From: Xanthomonas campestris pv. badrii
Lineage (GTDB): Bacteria; Pseudomonadota; Gammaproteobacteria; Xanthomonadales; Xanthomonadaceae
DNA: 64,000 nt
NCBI RefSeq assembly: GCF_012848175.1
Contig: NZ_CP051651.1
Coordinates: 3,038,001 to 3,102,000 of the forward strand
Direction of reading: 5' to 3'
Below the pieces are notes generated by a model that worked only from the letters and a program-made list of their open reading frames with translations, ran no database searches and was not told the origin of the DNA. The position numbers and the translations under genes were made by a program. This document shows positions 1 through 9,700 of this stretch, piece after piece (position 1 is the first letter of the stretch; every line of letters begins with the position of its first letter).

Positions 1-15
1 TCACGCTCGCTGTCC

Positions 16-1302
16 ATGGACAGCAGCACACCGACAACGCCAGGCTCCAATTCCAGCCGCACATCGACGCCGTACGCCCATTTGCCGCTACTGGGATCGC
101 TACTCGACCCGCCTACACCTGGCTCTGCCGCCCTGTCACCGTCTCCTTCGAGTGCCTCCGGCATCCTGCGAAACGAGAGAATACAGGCACGTGACAGGCG
201 TTATCGTCAACAGAGTGTTTCGCTCAGTCCGCGCACAATAAGGGACCTCACCACCAATTCTCGGCGTTCAGAACTGATCAGGCGATTGTCATCGTTGAAG
301 CCTGGCGCGCCGGAAATCGAGAACGGCTTTCTCCCTCTACGGCTTGAGTCAACGCACGCCGGCAATGACCAAAGCCTCAAGAACATGCAGCCGATCGGCA
401 AAGGCGCTTCCGGGAGAGCCTATGCTGTCCGTCTGGCCGAGGATTTCTGGCGATCCGGGGAAAATTGTGGGCGGGACTTTGTCTTCAAGGCAATGTTGAA
501 CCCAGATCCCCAAGATCCGATCCCGACCACTCTGTATGACAAGGGCTTCCAGGAAAATGCGTCCGATCCAAAAACTTCCCTCTCGTTGCACAAAGCCAAC
601 ATATACAGGGAATATCACATGACCGTGTCACTGGATGAGGGGACTCGCGTCATGCGTGCCTACGGTCTGGCGCAGATCGACAACGTATTGGGCGTATTGC
701 TGGAAAAAATCCACGGCACCACTGTCGGCAAGCTGGTCGAGCTCGCGCGCCCGGCATTGCAGCAGCGGACGATCACTGCGCCGGAGTACCTTGACATGAC
801 AAAGCAGCTGATGAGAGATGTCTTGATTGCCTTGTCCCGCTGTGAAGAAATAGGAATCGTGCACCAGGACGTTTCACACAACAACGTCATGTACGACCGG
901 TCCAATAAAATGTTCCGGCTAATCGATATGGGGCTGGGTGGAGAAGAGGGTGAGTCCGCCAGCATAGGCACACCCGGCTATATCGAGATGAATTTGCAAG
1001 CAAGTCATCGACGGGACGTTTACAGCGCTGCCCAACTCCTAGTGCATTTCATCAAACGCCCGGATTACCACATGGGCTATTTGGGCATTTCCCTGGCAAA
1101 GTCAAAGGAAGACTTTCCATTGATGGATGAGCTGCAACATCTGCCCTCTGAACGCAAGCAAGAGATCGTCGCTTTTTTTAACCGCATGATTGGCCAAGAT
1201 CGTGCCACGGCAGAGGATTTGCTGGCGGACCCATTCATCAAGGATGCCGCGCTGCGGCTCCAGGAAGGTGTCCATGCAACCTTTGAAAAATTGACTCGAT
1301 AA
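16..1302 (+). CDS. Kinase-like type III effector candidate (XopAU-like), 5' end possibly outside window
   Basis: Protein of 428 residues with a complete-looking eukaryotic-type kinase domain. The N-terminal ~120 residues are rich in Ser, Thr and Pro, as is usual for type III secretion signals. Then come a glycine-rich loop (about 126-134, IGKGASGRAYAV), the ATP-binding Lys158 in FVFK, the catalytic loop HQDVSHNN with Asp285 (an HRD variant), and Asp304 in IDMG replacing DFG. The segment GTPGYIE takes the place of the APE region. A kinase injected into plant cells would act on host signalling. The reading frame is open to base 1, so translation may start upstream and any PIP box would lie outside the window. 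Base composition is clearly less GC-rich than the downstream genes, which suggests horizontal acquisition. Kinase fold is confident; the effector assignment is inference, with XopAU the nearest family I can name. Confidence 0.68.
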   Translation: MDSSTPTTPGSNSSRTSTPYAHLPLLGSLLDPPTPGSAALSPSPSSASGILRNERIQARDRRYRQQSVSLSPRTIRDLTTNSRRSELIRRLSSLKPGAPEIENGFLPLRLESTHAGNDQSLKNMQPIGKGASGRAYAVRLAEDFWRSGENCGRDFVFKAMLNPDPQDPIPTTLYDKGFQENASDPKTSLSLHKANIYREYHMTVSLDEGTRVMRAYGLAQIDNVLGVLLEKIHGTTVGKLVELARPALQQRTITAPEYLDMTKQLMRDVLIALSRCEEIGIVHQDVSHNNVMYDRSNKMFRLIDMGLGGEEGESASIGTPGYIEMNLQASHRRDVYSAAQLLVHFIKRPDYHMGYLGISLAKSKEDFPLMDELQHLPSERKQEIVAFFNRMIGQDRATAEDLLADPFIKDAALRLQEGVHATFEKLTR

Positions 1303-1403
1303 CTTGCTCCTGAAAATCCGTTGAAACCCAATCGTCGGCAGCGAACGACGCACTGAGCGCAAGAACTCCACTTTATCGCGCCGACCCAGTCACGCAGTGC
1401 GCG

Positions 1404-1541
1404 GGTTGCCGCATGCCTCGGCGCCAATCGCAGTGGGCCAAGCCCTGGGAGCACACCAAGGCCAACCCGCGGGCGAAAGTGGAACATCCGTTTCAGGTGA
1501 TCGATCGCCGGGTTGGTGACGTCAAGGTCCGCTATCGATAG
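1404..1541 (+). mobile_element. IS5-family transposase C-terminal remnant
   Basis: One frame reads into a tail typical of IS5-family transposases, ending AKVEHPFQVIDRRVGDVKVRYR and a TAG stop at 1539-1541. The family consensus here is close to [24 protein letters not shown]. No transposase start, catalytic core or terminal inverted repeats were recognised, so this is a decayed fragment. It lies about 100 bases after the kinase-like effector gene, a common setting for Xanthomonas effectors acquired with insertion sequences. The left limit is approximate. Confidence 0.72.
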
Positions 1542-1764
1542 CTTCTCTGAAAGCTAACACGTGAGCAGCGTGTCAGTGGGTCATTACAATCGTGGCCTGG
1601 TGAAGAGCACCACGCAGGTACTGACACTGTTTGCGCTCCCCAATCCATGGATGGCGCGCCGGCAATTGCTGCCGGCCAAGGGCTAGCTGCGAATGCATCA
1701 CGCACTGCACAGGTGCATACGGATCGACACGCATCAGCGCTGACAAATTCACCCGCCGCCTCTC

Positions 1765-2112
1765 TCAAACAGGTGCGTGCAACGTCGCCGGCCAGCGCGT
1801 CTCCTCCAGAATCAGACGCACCTGTTCTGCCAGCAACTCCATACAGAGCGCCAGTTCGTCCATCCGAATCGCCGGTTGCGGAGCCTGCTCCTCTTCACGC
1901 GTGCGCGGCTGCGCAATCCGCGCGAGAAAACGCATGTGCTCGCCAAGCTTCCGCAGGCGGTCCTGCGCATGCTCGGGCAGGTAATACCCCCGTACAGAGC
2001 CATCACCGTCAAAAGATTGCTTCATACCGTTATCACGTTCCATCGCATGGCCTCTCATCAGCAGACCCCTCTGCTTGAGCATGAGGTTAGCAGGCAATGG
2101 ACCGCCCCACAT
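1765..2112 (-). CDS. XAC0095-family small protein
   Basis: Small protein with the pattern GYYLPEHAQDRLRKLGEHMRFLARIAQPRT, which matches my recollection of the xanthomonad XAC0095-like family (a YFLPEDA-type motif followed by a helical stretch). The longest frame starts at 2112, but the methionines at 2043 (MERDNG) and 2025 (MKQSFD) better fit the family's short N-terminus, giving about 87-93 residues. No signal peptide or membrane segment is seen. The family's molecular function is unknown to me. It is isolated between the IS remnant and the restriction operon and transcribed away from the latter. A 7-bp hairpin (1658-1664 with 1670-1676) lies about 90 bases past the stop. No clear Shine-Dalgarno sequence decides the start. 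Confidence 0.62.
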   Translation of the reverse strand: MWGGPLPANLMLKQRGLLMRGHAMERDNGMKQSFDGDGSVRGYYLPEHAQDRLRKLGEHMRFLARIAQPRTREEEQAPQPAIRMDELALCMELLAEQVRLILEETRWPATLHAPV

Positions 2113-2121
2113 CCATTTTTA

Positions 2122-2149
2122 TTGCATCAAATTCAATGAAGCATAATTT
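2122..2149 (+). promoter_or_regulatory. Possible promoter of the type I R-M operon
   Basis: A short AT-rich stretch in otherwise GC-rich DNA holds TTGCAT (2122-2127) and TAATTT (2144-2149) with 16 bases between them, 38 bases before the first R-M gene. A second hexamer, TTGACA at 2152-2157, is close by. The fit to a sigma-70 promoter is modest and no transcription start is known. Confidence 0.3.
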
Positions 2150-2187
2150 TATTGACAAACGACTGACGGCACTTCATCGTTCGCTTC

Positions 2188-2775
2188 ATGGTCGATCATG
2201 CACTCACTTCCACGCTTGCCAGGCATGCGGACGTCCGCATGGGTCACCCGTTTCGCGGGTCGATTCCTGAGGTTGCCGGGGGCAGCGTGCGCGTTGTCCA
2301 GATCAGGGACGTCGCACGTGCCGGGCTCTACACCTACGACGCGCTTGTCGCAACAGAGGTGGAAGGCCGCAAACAACCCGACTGGCTGCTGGATCAGGAC
2401 ATCGTGTTCATCGCCAGAGGGGCCAGCACCTTCGCAGCGCTGGCACAGGCACCGCCGCCACGCACGCTGTGTTCCCCGCACATCTATGTCATCCGTGTGA
2501 AGGCACCGCAGCGGCTGTTACCTGCCTTCCTCGCATGGCAACTCAATCAGCCGCCGGCACAACGCTATCTGCGTCAGTCGGCGGAGGGCAGCAGCCAGCT
2601 GAGCATCCGCCGCACAGTGTTGGACATGGTCCCAATCCGCCTACCCCCACTGCAACTGCAACACGCGGCCATTGCGCTGGAGCGGGCCGCACAGGCCGAG
2701 CGCGCCACCCTCCACGCACTGATCGACAACCGCACCACCGAGCTGGCGATCTTCGCCGAGCGCCTACTCGCCTAA
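2188..2775 (+). CDS. Half-size type I restriction specificity (HsdS-like) protein
   Basis: Protein of 195 residues resembling one half of a type I S subunit. A single target-recognition-like domain spans about residues 15-150 and a C-terminal conserved helix region spans about 150-195 (PLRLPPL-type turn, here IRLPPLQLQHAAIALERAAQAER). Full S subunits carry two such halves and are 400 residues or more. It lies 15 bases before hsdM and starts the operon, so it probably contributes DNA specificity, either as a dimer or as an alternative to the full HsdS encoded further downstream. I see no strong ribosome binding site at ATG 2188. The half-S assignment rests on the C-terminal pattern and on context; the recognised sequence cannot be predicted. 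Confidence 0.7.
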   Translation: MVDHALTSTLARHADVRMGHPFRGSIPEVAGGSVRVVQIRDVARAGLYTYDALVATEVEGRKQPDWLLDQDIVFIARGASTFAALAQAPPPRTLCSPHIYVIRVKAPQRLLPAFLAWQLNQPPAQRYLRQSAEGSSQLSIRRTVLDMVPIRLPPLQLQHAAIALERAAQAERATLHALIDNRTTELAIFAERLLA

Positions 2776-2790
2776 GCCTTTGGAATTTTC

Positions 2791-4299
2791 ATGAGCAAGA
2801 CCGATATCGCCCAGGACACCATCAACGCCGCCGTCTGGGGCGCCTGCGACACCTTCCGCGGCACCGTGGATCCCAGCGTCTACAAGGACTACGTGCTGAC
2901 CATGCTGTTCCTGAAGTACGTCTCCGACGTCTGGCAGGACCACTATGACGACTACAAGACCAAACACGGCAACAAGCCCGGCCTGATCGAAGAACTGCTC
3001 AAGAGCGAGCGCTTCGTGCTGCCGCACAGTGCCAACTTCTACACCTTGTACGACCAGCGCCACCGTCCCGGCAATGGCGAGCGCATCGACACCGCCCTGC
3101 ACGCCATCGAAGACGCCAACCTGGGCAAGCTGCGCGACGTATTCCAGGACATCAGCTTCAACGCCAATAAACTCGGCGAAGAACAGCAGAAGAACGACCT
3201 GCTGCGCCACCTGCTGGAAGACTTCGCCAAGCCCGCGCTGAACCTGCGCCCCTCGCGCATTGGCCAGCTGGACATCATCGGCAACGCCTACGAGTACCTG
3301 ATCAAGAACTTTGCCTCCAGCAGCGGCAAGAAGGCCGGTGAGTTCTATACCCCGCCGGAAGTCTCAGCGTTGATGGCGCGCCTGATGGACCCGCAACCAG
3401 GCGACGAGATCTGCGACCCCACCTGCGGCTCCGGCTCGTTGCTGCTCAAGTGCGGCCGCCTGATCCGCGAGCGCACCGGCACCGGCAAGTACGCGCTGTA
3501 CGGCCAGGAAGCCATCGGCAGTACCTGGGCACTGGCCAAAATGAACATGTTCCTGCATGGCGAAGACAACCACCGCATCGAATGGGGCGACACCATCCGC
3601 AACCCCAAGCTGCTGGCCGGCAACCACCTCAAGGACTTCGACATCGTCGTCGCCAACCCGCCGTTCTCGCTGGAGAAATGGGGCCATGACAGCGCCGACA
3701 ACGACCCGCACGACCGCTTCCGCCGCGGCCTGCCGCCACGCACCAAGGGCGATTACGCCTTCATCCTGCACATGATTGCCACCATGAAGCCGCGCAGCGG
3801 CCGCATGGCCGTGGTGGTGCCGCATGGCGTGCTGTTCCGCGGCGCCGCCGAAGGCCGCATCCGCCAGAAGCTCATCGACGAAGACCTGCTGGACGTGGTG
3901 ATCGGCCTACCGGAAAAGCTGTTCTACGGCACCGGCATCCCGGCGGTGGTGTTGGTGTTCCGCACCAAGAAAAAAGACAAGAACGTGCTGTTCATCGATG
4001 CCAGCCGGCAGTACCAGGACGGCAAGAACCAGAATCTGCTGCGCGAAAGCGATCTACAGCGCATCCTGGACACCGTGCAGGCGCGCCAGAGCGTGGACAA
4101 GTACGCCTACCTGGCCAGCCCGGCCGAGATCGCCGGCAACGACTACAACCTCAACATTCCCCGCTACGTGGATACCTTCGAGGAACAGGCCGAGATCGAC
4201 CTGATGGCGGTGCGCCGCGAGCGCGAGCAGCTCAAGGCCGAACTGGCCAGGCTGGAGGAGCAGATGGCTGGGTATCTGAAGGAACTGGGCTATGAATAA
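2791..4299 (+). CDS. hsdM: Type I restriction-modification DNA methyltransferase subunit HsdM
   Basis: Adenine-N6 methyltransferase of 502 residues, within the usual size range for HsdM. An N-terminal helical HsdM domain (about 1-150) precedes the catalytic domain. Motif I (S-adenosylmethionine binding) is DPTCGSGSLLLK beginning at Asp209, and motif IV is NPPF at 289-292. The segment EFYTPPEVSALMARLMDP before motif I is also typical. With HsdS it methylates the host recognition site, and with HsdR it forms the restriction complex. The C-terminus is a coiled-coil-like EREQLKAELARLEEQ stretch, as expected for S-subunit contact. Its stop overlaps the start of the next gene (RhuM-like) by 8 bases, so translation is probably coupled. 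Confidence 0.96.
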   Translation: MSKTDIAQDTINAAVWGACDTFRGTVDPSVYKDYVLTMLFLKYVSDVWQDHYDDYKTKHGNKPGLIEELLKSERFVLPHSANFYTLYDQRHRPGNGERIDTALHAIEDANLGKLRDVFQDISFNANKLGEEQQKNDLLRHLLEDFAKPALNLRPSRIGQLDIIGNAYEYLIKNFASSSGKKAGEFYTPPEVSALMARLMDPQPGDEICDPTCGSGSLLLKCGRLIRERTGTGKYALYGQEAIGSTWALAKMNMFLHGEDNHRIEWGDTIRNPKLLAGNHLKDFDIVVANPPFSLEKWGHDSADNDPHDRFRRGLPPRTKGDYAFILHMIATMKPRSGRMAVVVPHGVLFRGAAEGRIRQKLIDEDLLDVVIGLPEKLFYGTGIPAVVLVFRTKKKDKNVLFIDASRQYQDGKNQNLLRESDLQRILDTVQARQSVDKYAYLASPAEIAGNDYNLNIPRYVDTFEEQAEIDLMAVRREREQLKAELARLEEQMAGYLKELGYE

Positions 4300-5371
4300 G
4301 CGCACGCCGCCTGAACTGCCGACGACTCCGCAAGCCCCTGCCGCAGGCCGCTCATCTGCGTCGCATGGCGAACTGGTGCTTTACGCCACAGACGATGGCG
4401 CCGCCCGCTTCTATCTGCGCGCGGAGAACGGCAGCGTCTGGCTCAGCCAACTTGAGCTAGCAGAGCTGTTCCAGACGACCAAGCAAAATATCAGCCTGCA
4501 TGTCAAAAATGTCATTTCAGACAATGAGTTAGCGGAGTCTACAGTTGTCAAGGAAGACTTGACAACTGCCGCCGACGGCAAGCGCTACCGCACCAGGCTC
4601 TACAACCTGGACATGATCCTGGCTATCGGCTACCGGGTGAAATCCCCGCGCGGCACCCAGTTCCGCCAGTGGGCCACCACCCACCTGCGCGAGTACCTGG
4701 TCAAGGGCTTCGTGATGGACGACGAGCGCTTGAAGGATCCGGCCGGCTGGGACCACTTCGACGAGCTGCTGGAGCGCATCCGCGAGATCCGCACCTCGGA
4801 GAGGCGCTTCTACCAGAAGATCCGCGACCTGTTCGCCCTGTCGGTCGATTACCGCGACGATGACACTGCCACCGGCCAATTCTTTGCCGTGGTGCAGAAC
4901 AAGATGCTTTACGCCGTCACCCAGAAGACCGCCGCGCAACTGATCGTGGAGCGCGCCGACCCCGACCAGCCCAATATGGCGCTGACCGGCTGGAAGGCCG
5001 GACGCGTGCGCAAGACCGATGTCATCGTGGCCAAGAACTACCTGCACGCCGAGGAAATCACTCAGCTCAATCGCATCACCGCGATGTTCCTGGATTACGC
5101 CGAGGACCGCGCCAGCCAGCGCCAGGACCTGCGCATGGACGACTGGCGCCAGTACGTGGACCGCTTCGTCGAATTCAACGAACGGCCGTTGTTGAAGGAT
5201 GCCGGCACTGTCAGCCACGAGAGGATGCAGCAAATCGCGCATGAGCGCTATGCGGTGTTCGATGCGAAGCGGCGCAAGGCGGAAGCATTGGCAGCAGACG
5301 AAGAAGATATCAGAGCGCTGAAGTCGGTGGAGAAGCTGGCTCGGAAGGGAGGCAAACGTGCTTCCGAATGA
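4292..5371 (+). CDS. RhuM-family protein inside the R-M operon
   Basis: Protein of 359 residues of the RhuM ('virulence RhuM') family. The N-terminal half has the characteristic VWLSQLELAELFQTTKQNIS helix-turn-helix-like region, then YNLDMILAIGYRVKSPRGTQFRQWAT and LREYLVKGFVMDDERLK. The C-terminal half is helical (about 200-330). The biochemical role is not known to me; the family is often found with type I R-M genes and phage-related loci, and the N-terminal part resembles DNA-binding antirepressor domains. Here it sits between hsdM (8-base overlap) and the full hsdS, so it is co-transcribed with the methylase. It might regulate or modulate the restriction complex, but that is inference. No signal peptide or membrane segment is seen. 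Confidence 0.88.
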   Translation: MNKRTPPELPTTPQAPAAGRSSASHGELVLYATDDGAARFYLRAENGSVWLSQLELAELFQTTKQNISLHVKNVISDNELAESTVVKEDLTTAADGKRYRTRLYNLDMILAIGYRVKSPRGTQFRQWATTHLREYLVKGFVMDDERLKDPAGWDHFDELLERIREIRTSERRFYQKIRDLFALSVDYRDDDTATGQFFAVVQNKMLYAVTQKTAAQLIVERADPDQPNMALTGWKAGRVRKTDVIVAKNYLHAEEITQLNRITAMFLDYAEDRASQRQDLRMDDWRQYVDRFVEFNERPLLKDAGTVSHERMQQIAHERYAVFDAKRRKAEALAADEEDIRALKSVEKLARKGGKRASE

Positions 5372-5496
5372 GAATAGTAAGGTGATGCAAAAAACATGTC
5401 TCCCCCGCATAACCGGTAACCTCGCATTGGACTTCTCGCCTGCATGTCAGATCGCATTCAACGTGGCTACTCAGAACAGCTGCAAGGAAGGGCCAG

Positions 5497-6765
5497 ATGC
5501 TACCTGAAGGCTGGAGCCGCCGACCGCTTCATGAAGTTGCGGATGTGCGCACTGGAGTGGCGAAAGGGAAAACTGGTCTGACTGACCCGGTGGAGCTTCC
5601 TTATCTTCGCGTGGCGAACGTGCAGGATGGCTTCATCGACCTAAGCGAGGTAAAGACGATTGCCGTGGAAAGGCATCAGATCGATCGCTACTCGCTCCAG
5701 GCGGGCGACATCCTGATGACCGAGGGCGGCGACTTCGACAAACTGGGGCGAGGTGCCGTCTGGAATGGGGCGCTCGCCCCTTGCCTGCATCAAAACCATG
5801 TCTTCGCGGTCCGTGCGCAGCGCGAGCTGATCAACCCCCTATTCTTATCCGCGCTGTCTGGGAGCGAATACGGACGCACTTATTTCCTGGGTTGCGCCAA
5901 ACGCAGCACCAACCTCGCAAGCATCAACTCTTCGCAGTTGAAGGCATTTCCGGTACTGCTGCCTCCCATTGCCGAGCAGCATCGCATCGCCCGCATCATC
6001 TCCACGTGGGACCAGGCGATCGCCACCACCGAGCAACTGCTAATCAATTGCCGTACCCAACAAGCGCTACTTGCGCAGCAAGTGCTGACTGGCAAGTCGC
6101 GCCTTGAGGAGTTCAATGCGAAAGGACACCAAAAAAACACACCGTATGGACCGATCCCGGGAGATTGGGACTACCTGCAGATCAGCGAGATAGCCTCAGA
6201 AATCTCCGAAAAATTAGGTTCATCAGCGCCACACCCGGTCCTGTCCTGCACCAAGCACCATGGCCTGGTTGATTCGTTGACCTATTTCAAGAAGCAGGTC
6301 TTCAGTGCAGACACGTCCACGTACAAGGTGGTCCCAAGGGGCGGATTTGTCTATGCGACCAATCATATCGATGAAGGCTCAATCGGCTATCAAGACCTGT
6401 ACGGCGCCGGCTTGGTCAGCCCGATGTACACCATCTTCAGGACGAGTGAGCGGGTTGTGGACTCGTATCTGTTCGCGCTCCTGAAGACCGAACACTACCG
6501 GCAGATCTTTGCCTCAGCAATCAATGCATCCGTGGACCGTCGCGGCAGCCTGCGCTGGAAGGATTTCCAGCGCATTCGTGTTCCGCTTCCGCCAGTGAAG
6601 GAGCAAGAGGCGATCGCGCATGTGCTATTCCAAGCAGGCAAGGAAGTGCAATTGATCCAGGCCCAGCTAAAGCTGCTACGTGACGAAAAATCCGCCCTCA
6701 TGGCCCAACTCCTCACCGGCAAACGCCGCGTGCGCCTGCCCACCGAGGAGGCGAGCGCCGCATGA
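5497..6765 (+). CDS. hsdS: Type I restriction specificity subunit HsdS (full length)
   Basis: Specificity subunit of 422 residues with two target-recognition domains (about 1-150 and 215-365). Each is followed by a conserved helical spacer. The first spacer begins LLPPIAEQHRIARIISTWDQAI and the second LPPVKEQEAIAHVLFQAG. This repeat-within-a-protein layout is diagnostic for HsdS, and the two domains should read the two halves of a bipartite target. A purine-rich AAGGAAGG lies just before ATG 5497. The stop overlaps the hsdR start by 4 bases (ATGA). 125 bases separate it from the RhuM gene, and I see no gene in that gap. The operon therefore encodes 1.5 S subunits, an unusual stoichiometry. 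Confidence 0.93.
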   Translation: MLPEGWSRRPLHEVADVRTGVAKGKTGLTDPVELPYLRVANVQDGFIDLSEVKTIAVERHQIDRYSLQAGDILMTEGGDFDKLGRGAVWNGALAPCLHQNHVFAVRAQRELINPLFLSALSGSEYGRTYFLGCAKRSTNLASINSSQLKAFPVLLPPIAEQHRIARIISTWDQAIATTEQLLINCRTQQALLAQQVLTGKSRLEEFNAKGHQKNTPYGPIPGDWDYLQISEIASEISEKLGSSAPHPVLSCTKHHGLVDSLTYFKKQVFSADTSTYKVVPRGGFVYATNHIDEGSIGYQDLYGAGLVSPMYTIFRTSERVVDSYLFALLKTEHYRQIFASAINASVDRRGSLRWKDFQRIRVPLPPVKEQEAIAHVLFQAGKEVQLIQAQLKLLRDEKSALMAQLLTGKRRVRLPTEEASAA

Positions 6766-9700
6766 GCCACAGCGCCCCCGACACCCGCGAACAGGCCAGC
6801 GCGCAGCTGCCCGCCCTGCACCTGCTGTGCAACCTGGGCTGGCACTACCTCAGCGCCGCGCAGTGCCTGGCGCTGCGCGGAAGCACCCGCGAAGTGCTGC
6901 TGGTGCCGCGGCTGCTGGAGGTACTGCAAACGCGGCGCTACACCTACAAGGGCCAGGAGTATCCGCTTTCGCCCGGCGCCATCGACCAGATCGTGCGCGA
7001 GCTGTCGGCATTGCCGCTGGGCGATGGGTTGCTGGCAGCCAACGAGCGGCTGTATCAGTTACTTGCGCTGGGCATCACCGTCACCGAGTTCATGCCCGAC
7101 GGCAAGAAGCACCAGCCCACCATCGCAGTGATCGACTGGGCCGATGCGGCTGCCAACCGCTGGGACATCACCGAAGAGTGTGAGGTGCTGTCCGCGCAGG
7201 GCACGCACACGCGCACGCCGGACATCGTGGGCTACGTCAACGGCCTGCCGCTGGTGGTGATCGAGGCCAAGCGCCCGGCTGCCGGGCATGCCGGCAAATC
7301 GATGGTGGACGAGGCCATCAGCCAGCAGTTGCGCAACCAGCGCAGTGAGGAGATCCCGCAGCTGTTCGCTTACGCGCAGCTGCTGCTGGCGCTCAGCCTG
7401 ACCGAGGCGCGCTATGGCACCACCCAGACCCCGGCCAAATTCTGGGCGCGCTGGCGCGATGAGCAGTTCGACGAAGTATCTGTGCATCGCCTCAAGAACG
7501 CTGCCTTGCCCGCGGCCACGCGCGATGCGCTGCTGGCCGGCAAGCCGGCACCGCTGCGCGCCTACTGCCAGGCGCTGTGGGCGCACCCGATGCTGCCCAC
7601 CGAGCAGGACCGGCTGCTGGCCGGCGTGCTCACGCCAGCCCGGTTACTGGAGTTTCTGCGCAACTTCGTGCTGTTCGACCGCAAGGTGGGCAAGCTGGTG
7701 GCGCGCTACCAGCAGTTCTTCGGTATCCGTGCATTGCTGGCACAACTGCGCAAGTTTCGGCCCGATGGCGGCCGCGAGGGTGGTGTGCTCTGGCACACCA
7801 CCGGCTCGGGCAAGAGCTTCACCATGGTGTTCCTGACCAAGGCGCTGCTGCTGGATGAGGCCCTGCAGGAATGCCGGGTGCTGGTGGTCACCGACCGCAC
7901 CGACCTGGAAACCCAGCTGGCGCGCAATTTCCTCAGTGGCGGCGCGTTCGGCTCGGCGGTCGCCACCCGCAAGGACGGCGAACGCAGCAAGGCCACCACC
8001 GGCCGCGACCTGGCCCAGCGCATCGGCCAGGGCACTGAGCGCATCACCTTCTCGCTGGTGCAGAAGTTCACCACCGCCGCCAAGCTGCCCGAGTGCCGCA
8101 ACCCCTCGCCCGATCTGATTGTGCTGGTGGACGAAGGCCACCGCAGCCACGGCGGCGAAACCCACGAACGCATGCGCAAGGCGCTGCCCAATGCGGCCTA
8201 TCTGGCCTTCACCGGCACCCCGCTGCTGAAGGACGAAAAGACCGCCAACAAGTTCGGCCCGATCCTGCACGCCTACTCGATGCAGCGCGCGGTGGAAGAC
8301 CAGACCGTGGCGCCGTTGCTGTACGAAGAACGCGTGCCGGAACTGGATGTCAACGAAGCGGCGGTGAACCGCTGGTTCGACAAGATCACCGCCGGGCTGT
8401 CCGAGGCGCAGAGCAGTGATCTGAAGAAAAAGTTCGCCAGCAAGCGCGCGGTGTATGGCGCCGAAAACCGCATCGAACTCATCGCCTGGGACATCGCCGC
8501 CCACTACCAGGAACACGTCAAACCGCTTGGGTTGAAGGGCCAGGTCGCCACCGACAGCAAGCGCGATGCGATCCGCTACAAACGCGCATTGGACCAGACC
8601 GGCCTGGCCAGCAGCGCCGTGGTGATCTCCCCACCCGACACCCGCGAGGGCAACAGTACGGTGGACGAAGACAATGCGCCAGACATCCATAAATGGTGGA
8701 AGCAGACGATGACCGATGCGCGCATCAGCCCGGAAGACTACGAGCGCGAAACGGTGCACGCCTTCGGCGGGGAGGGCGCGCCGGATCTGCTGATCGTGGT
8801 GGACAAGCTGCTCACCGGCTTCGACGAGCCGCGCAATGGCGTGCTGTACATCGACAAACCGCTGAAGGGCCATAACCTGATCCAGGCGGTAGCACGGGTG
8901 AACCGCCTGCACGATGCCAAGCGCCACGGCCTGCTGGTGGATTACCGCGGCATCCTGCCGGAGCTGGATACCGCCGTGCGCGCCTACCGGGATCTGGAGA
9001 CACGCACCCAGGCCGGCTTCGACGTAGCCGACCTGGAGGGGCTGTATCACGCGGTCAGCAGCGAGTACAAACGCCTGCCCTCCCTGCATGCGCGGCTATG
9101 GGCGTTCTTCGACGGCATCACCAACCGCCGCGACCTTGAACAGTTCCGGCAACGGCTGATCCCGCACTTCGTGCGGGGCGCCGATGGCGAGGACTACGAC
9201 GAACGCCAGGCCGTGCGCGAGGACTTCTATGCGGCACTGACTGCGTTCGGCCTGTGCCTGCAGACCGCCTTGTCCTCGCGCAGCTTCTTCGAAGACACCG
9301 CCTTTCCCGACGCACTGATCGATCGCTACAAACAGGATCTGCGCTTTTTCTCTGGCCTGCGGCTAACGGCCCGCCAGGATGCGATGGAAACGGTGGACTA
9401 CAGCGTGTACGAAGAACAGATCCGCAAGCTGGTGGACCAACAGGTGATCGGGCGTGAGGTCCGTGAACCGGAAGGCGCCTATGTGGTGCACGAACTGGGA
9501 CAGGCGCAGGACCCGCACACCTGGTCGGAGGAAAAGACCCGTAACGAAGCGGATCTGATCCAGACCCGGCTACGCAAGACCATCGAACAGGACCTGGCCG
9601 GCGATCCCTACGCGCAAAAGGTCTTCGGCGAGCTGCTGCGGCAGGCCATCGCCGAGGCAGAGGCGATGTTCGACCATCCGTTGAAACAGTATGCGGTGCT

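Noticed and set aside
2188..6765. Possible inverted repeats between the half-HsdS and full HsdS genes allowing specificity switching.
   Set aside because: The two share only the general spacer pattern; I saw no long identical or inverted DNA segments between them, and no recombinase gene is present.
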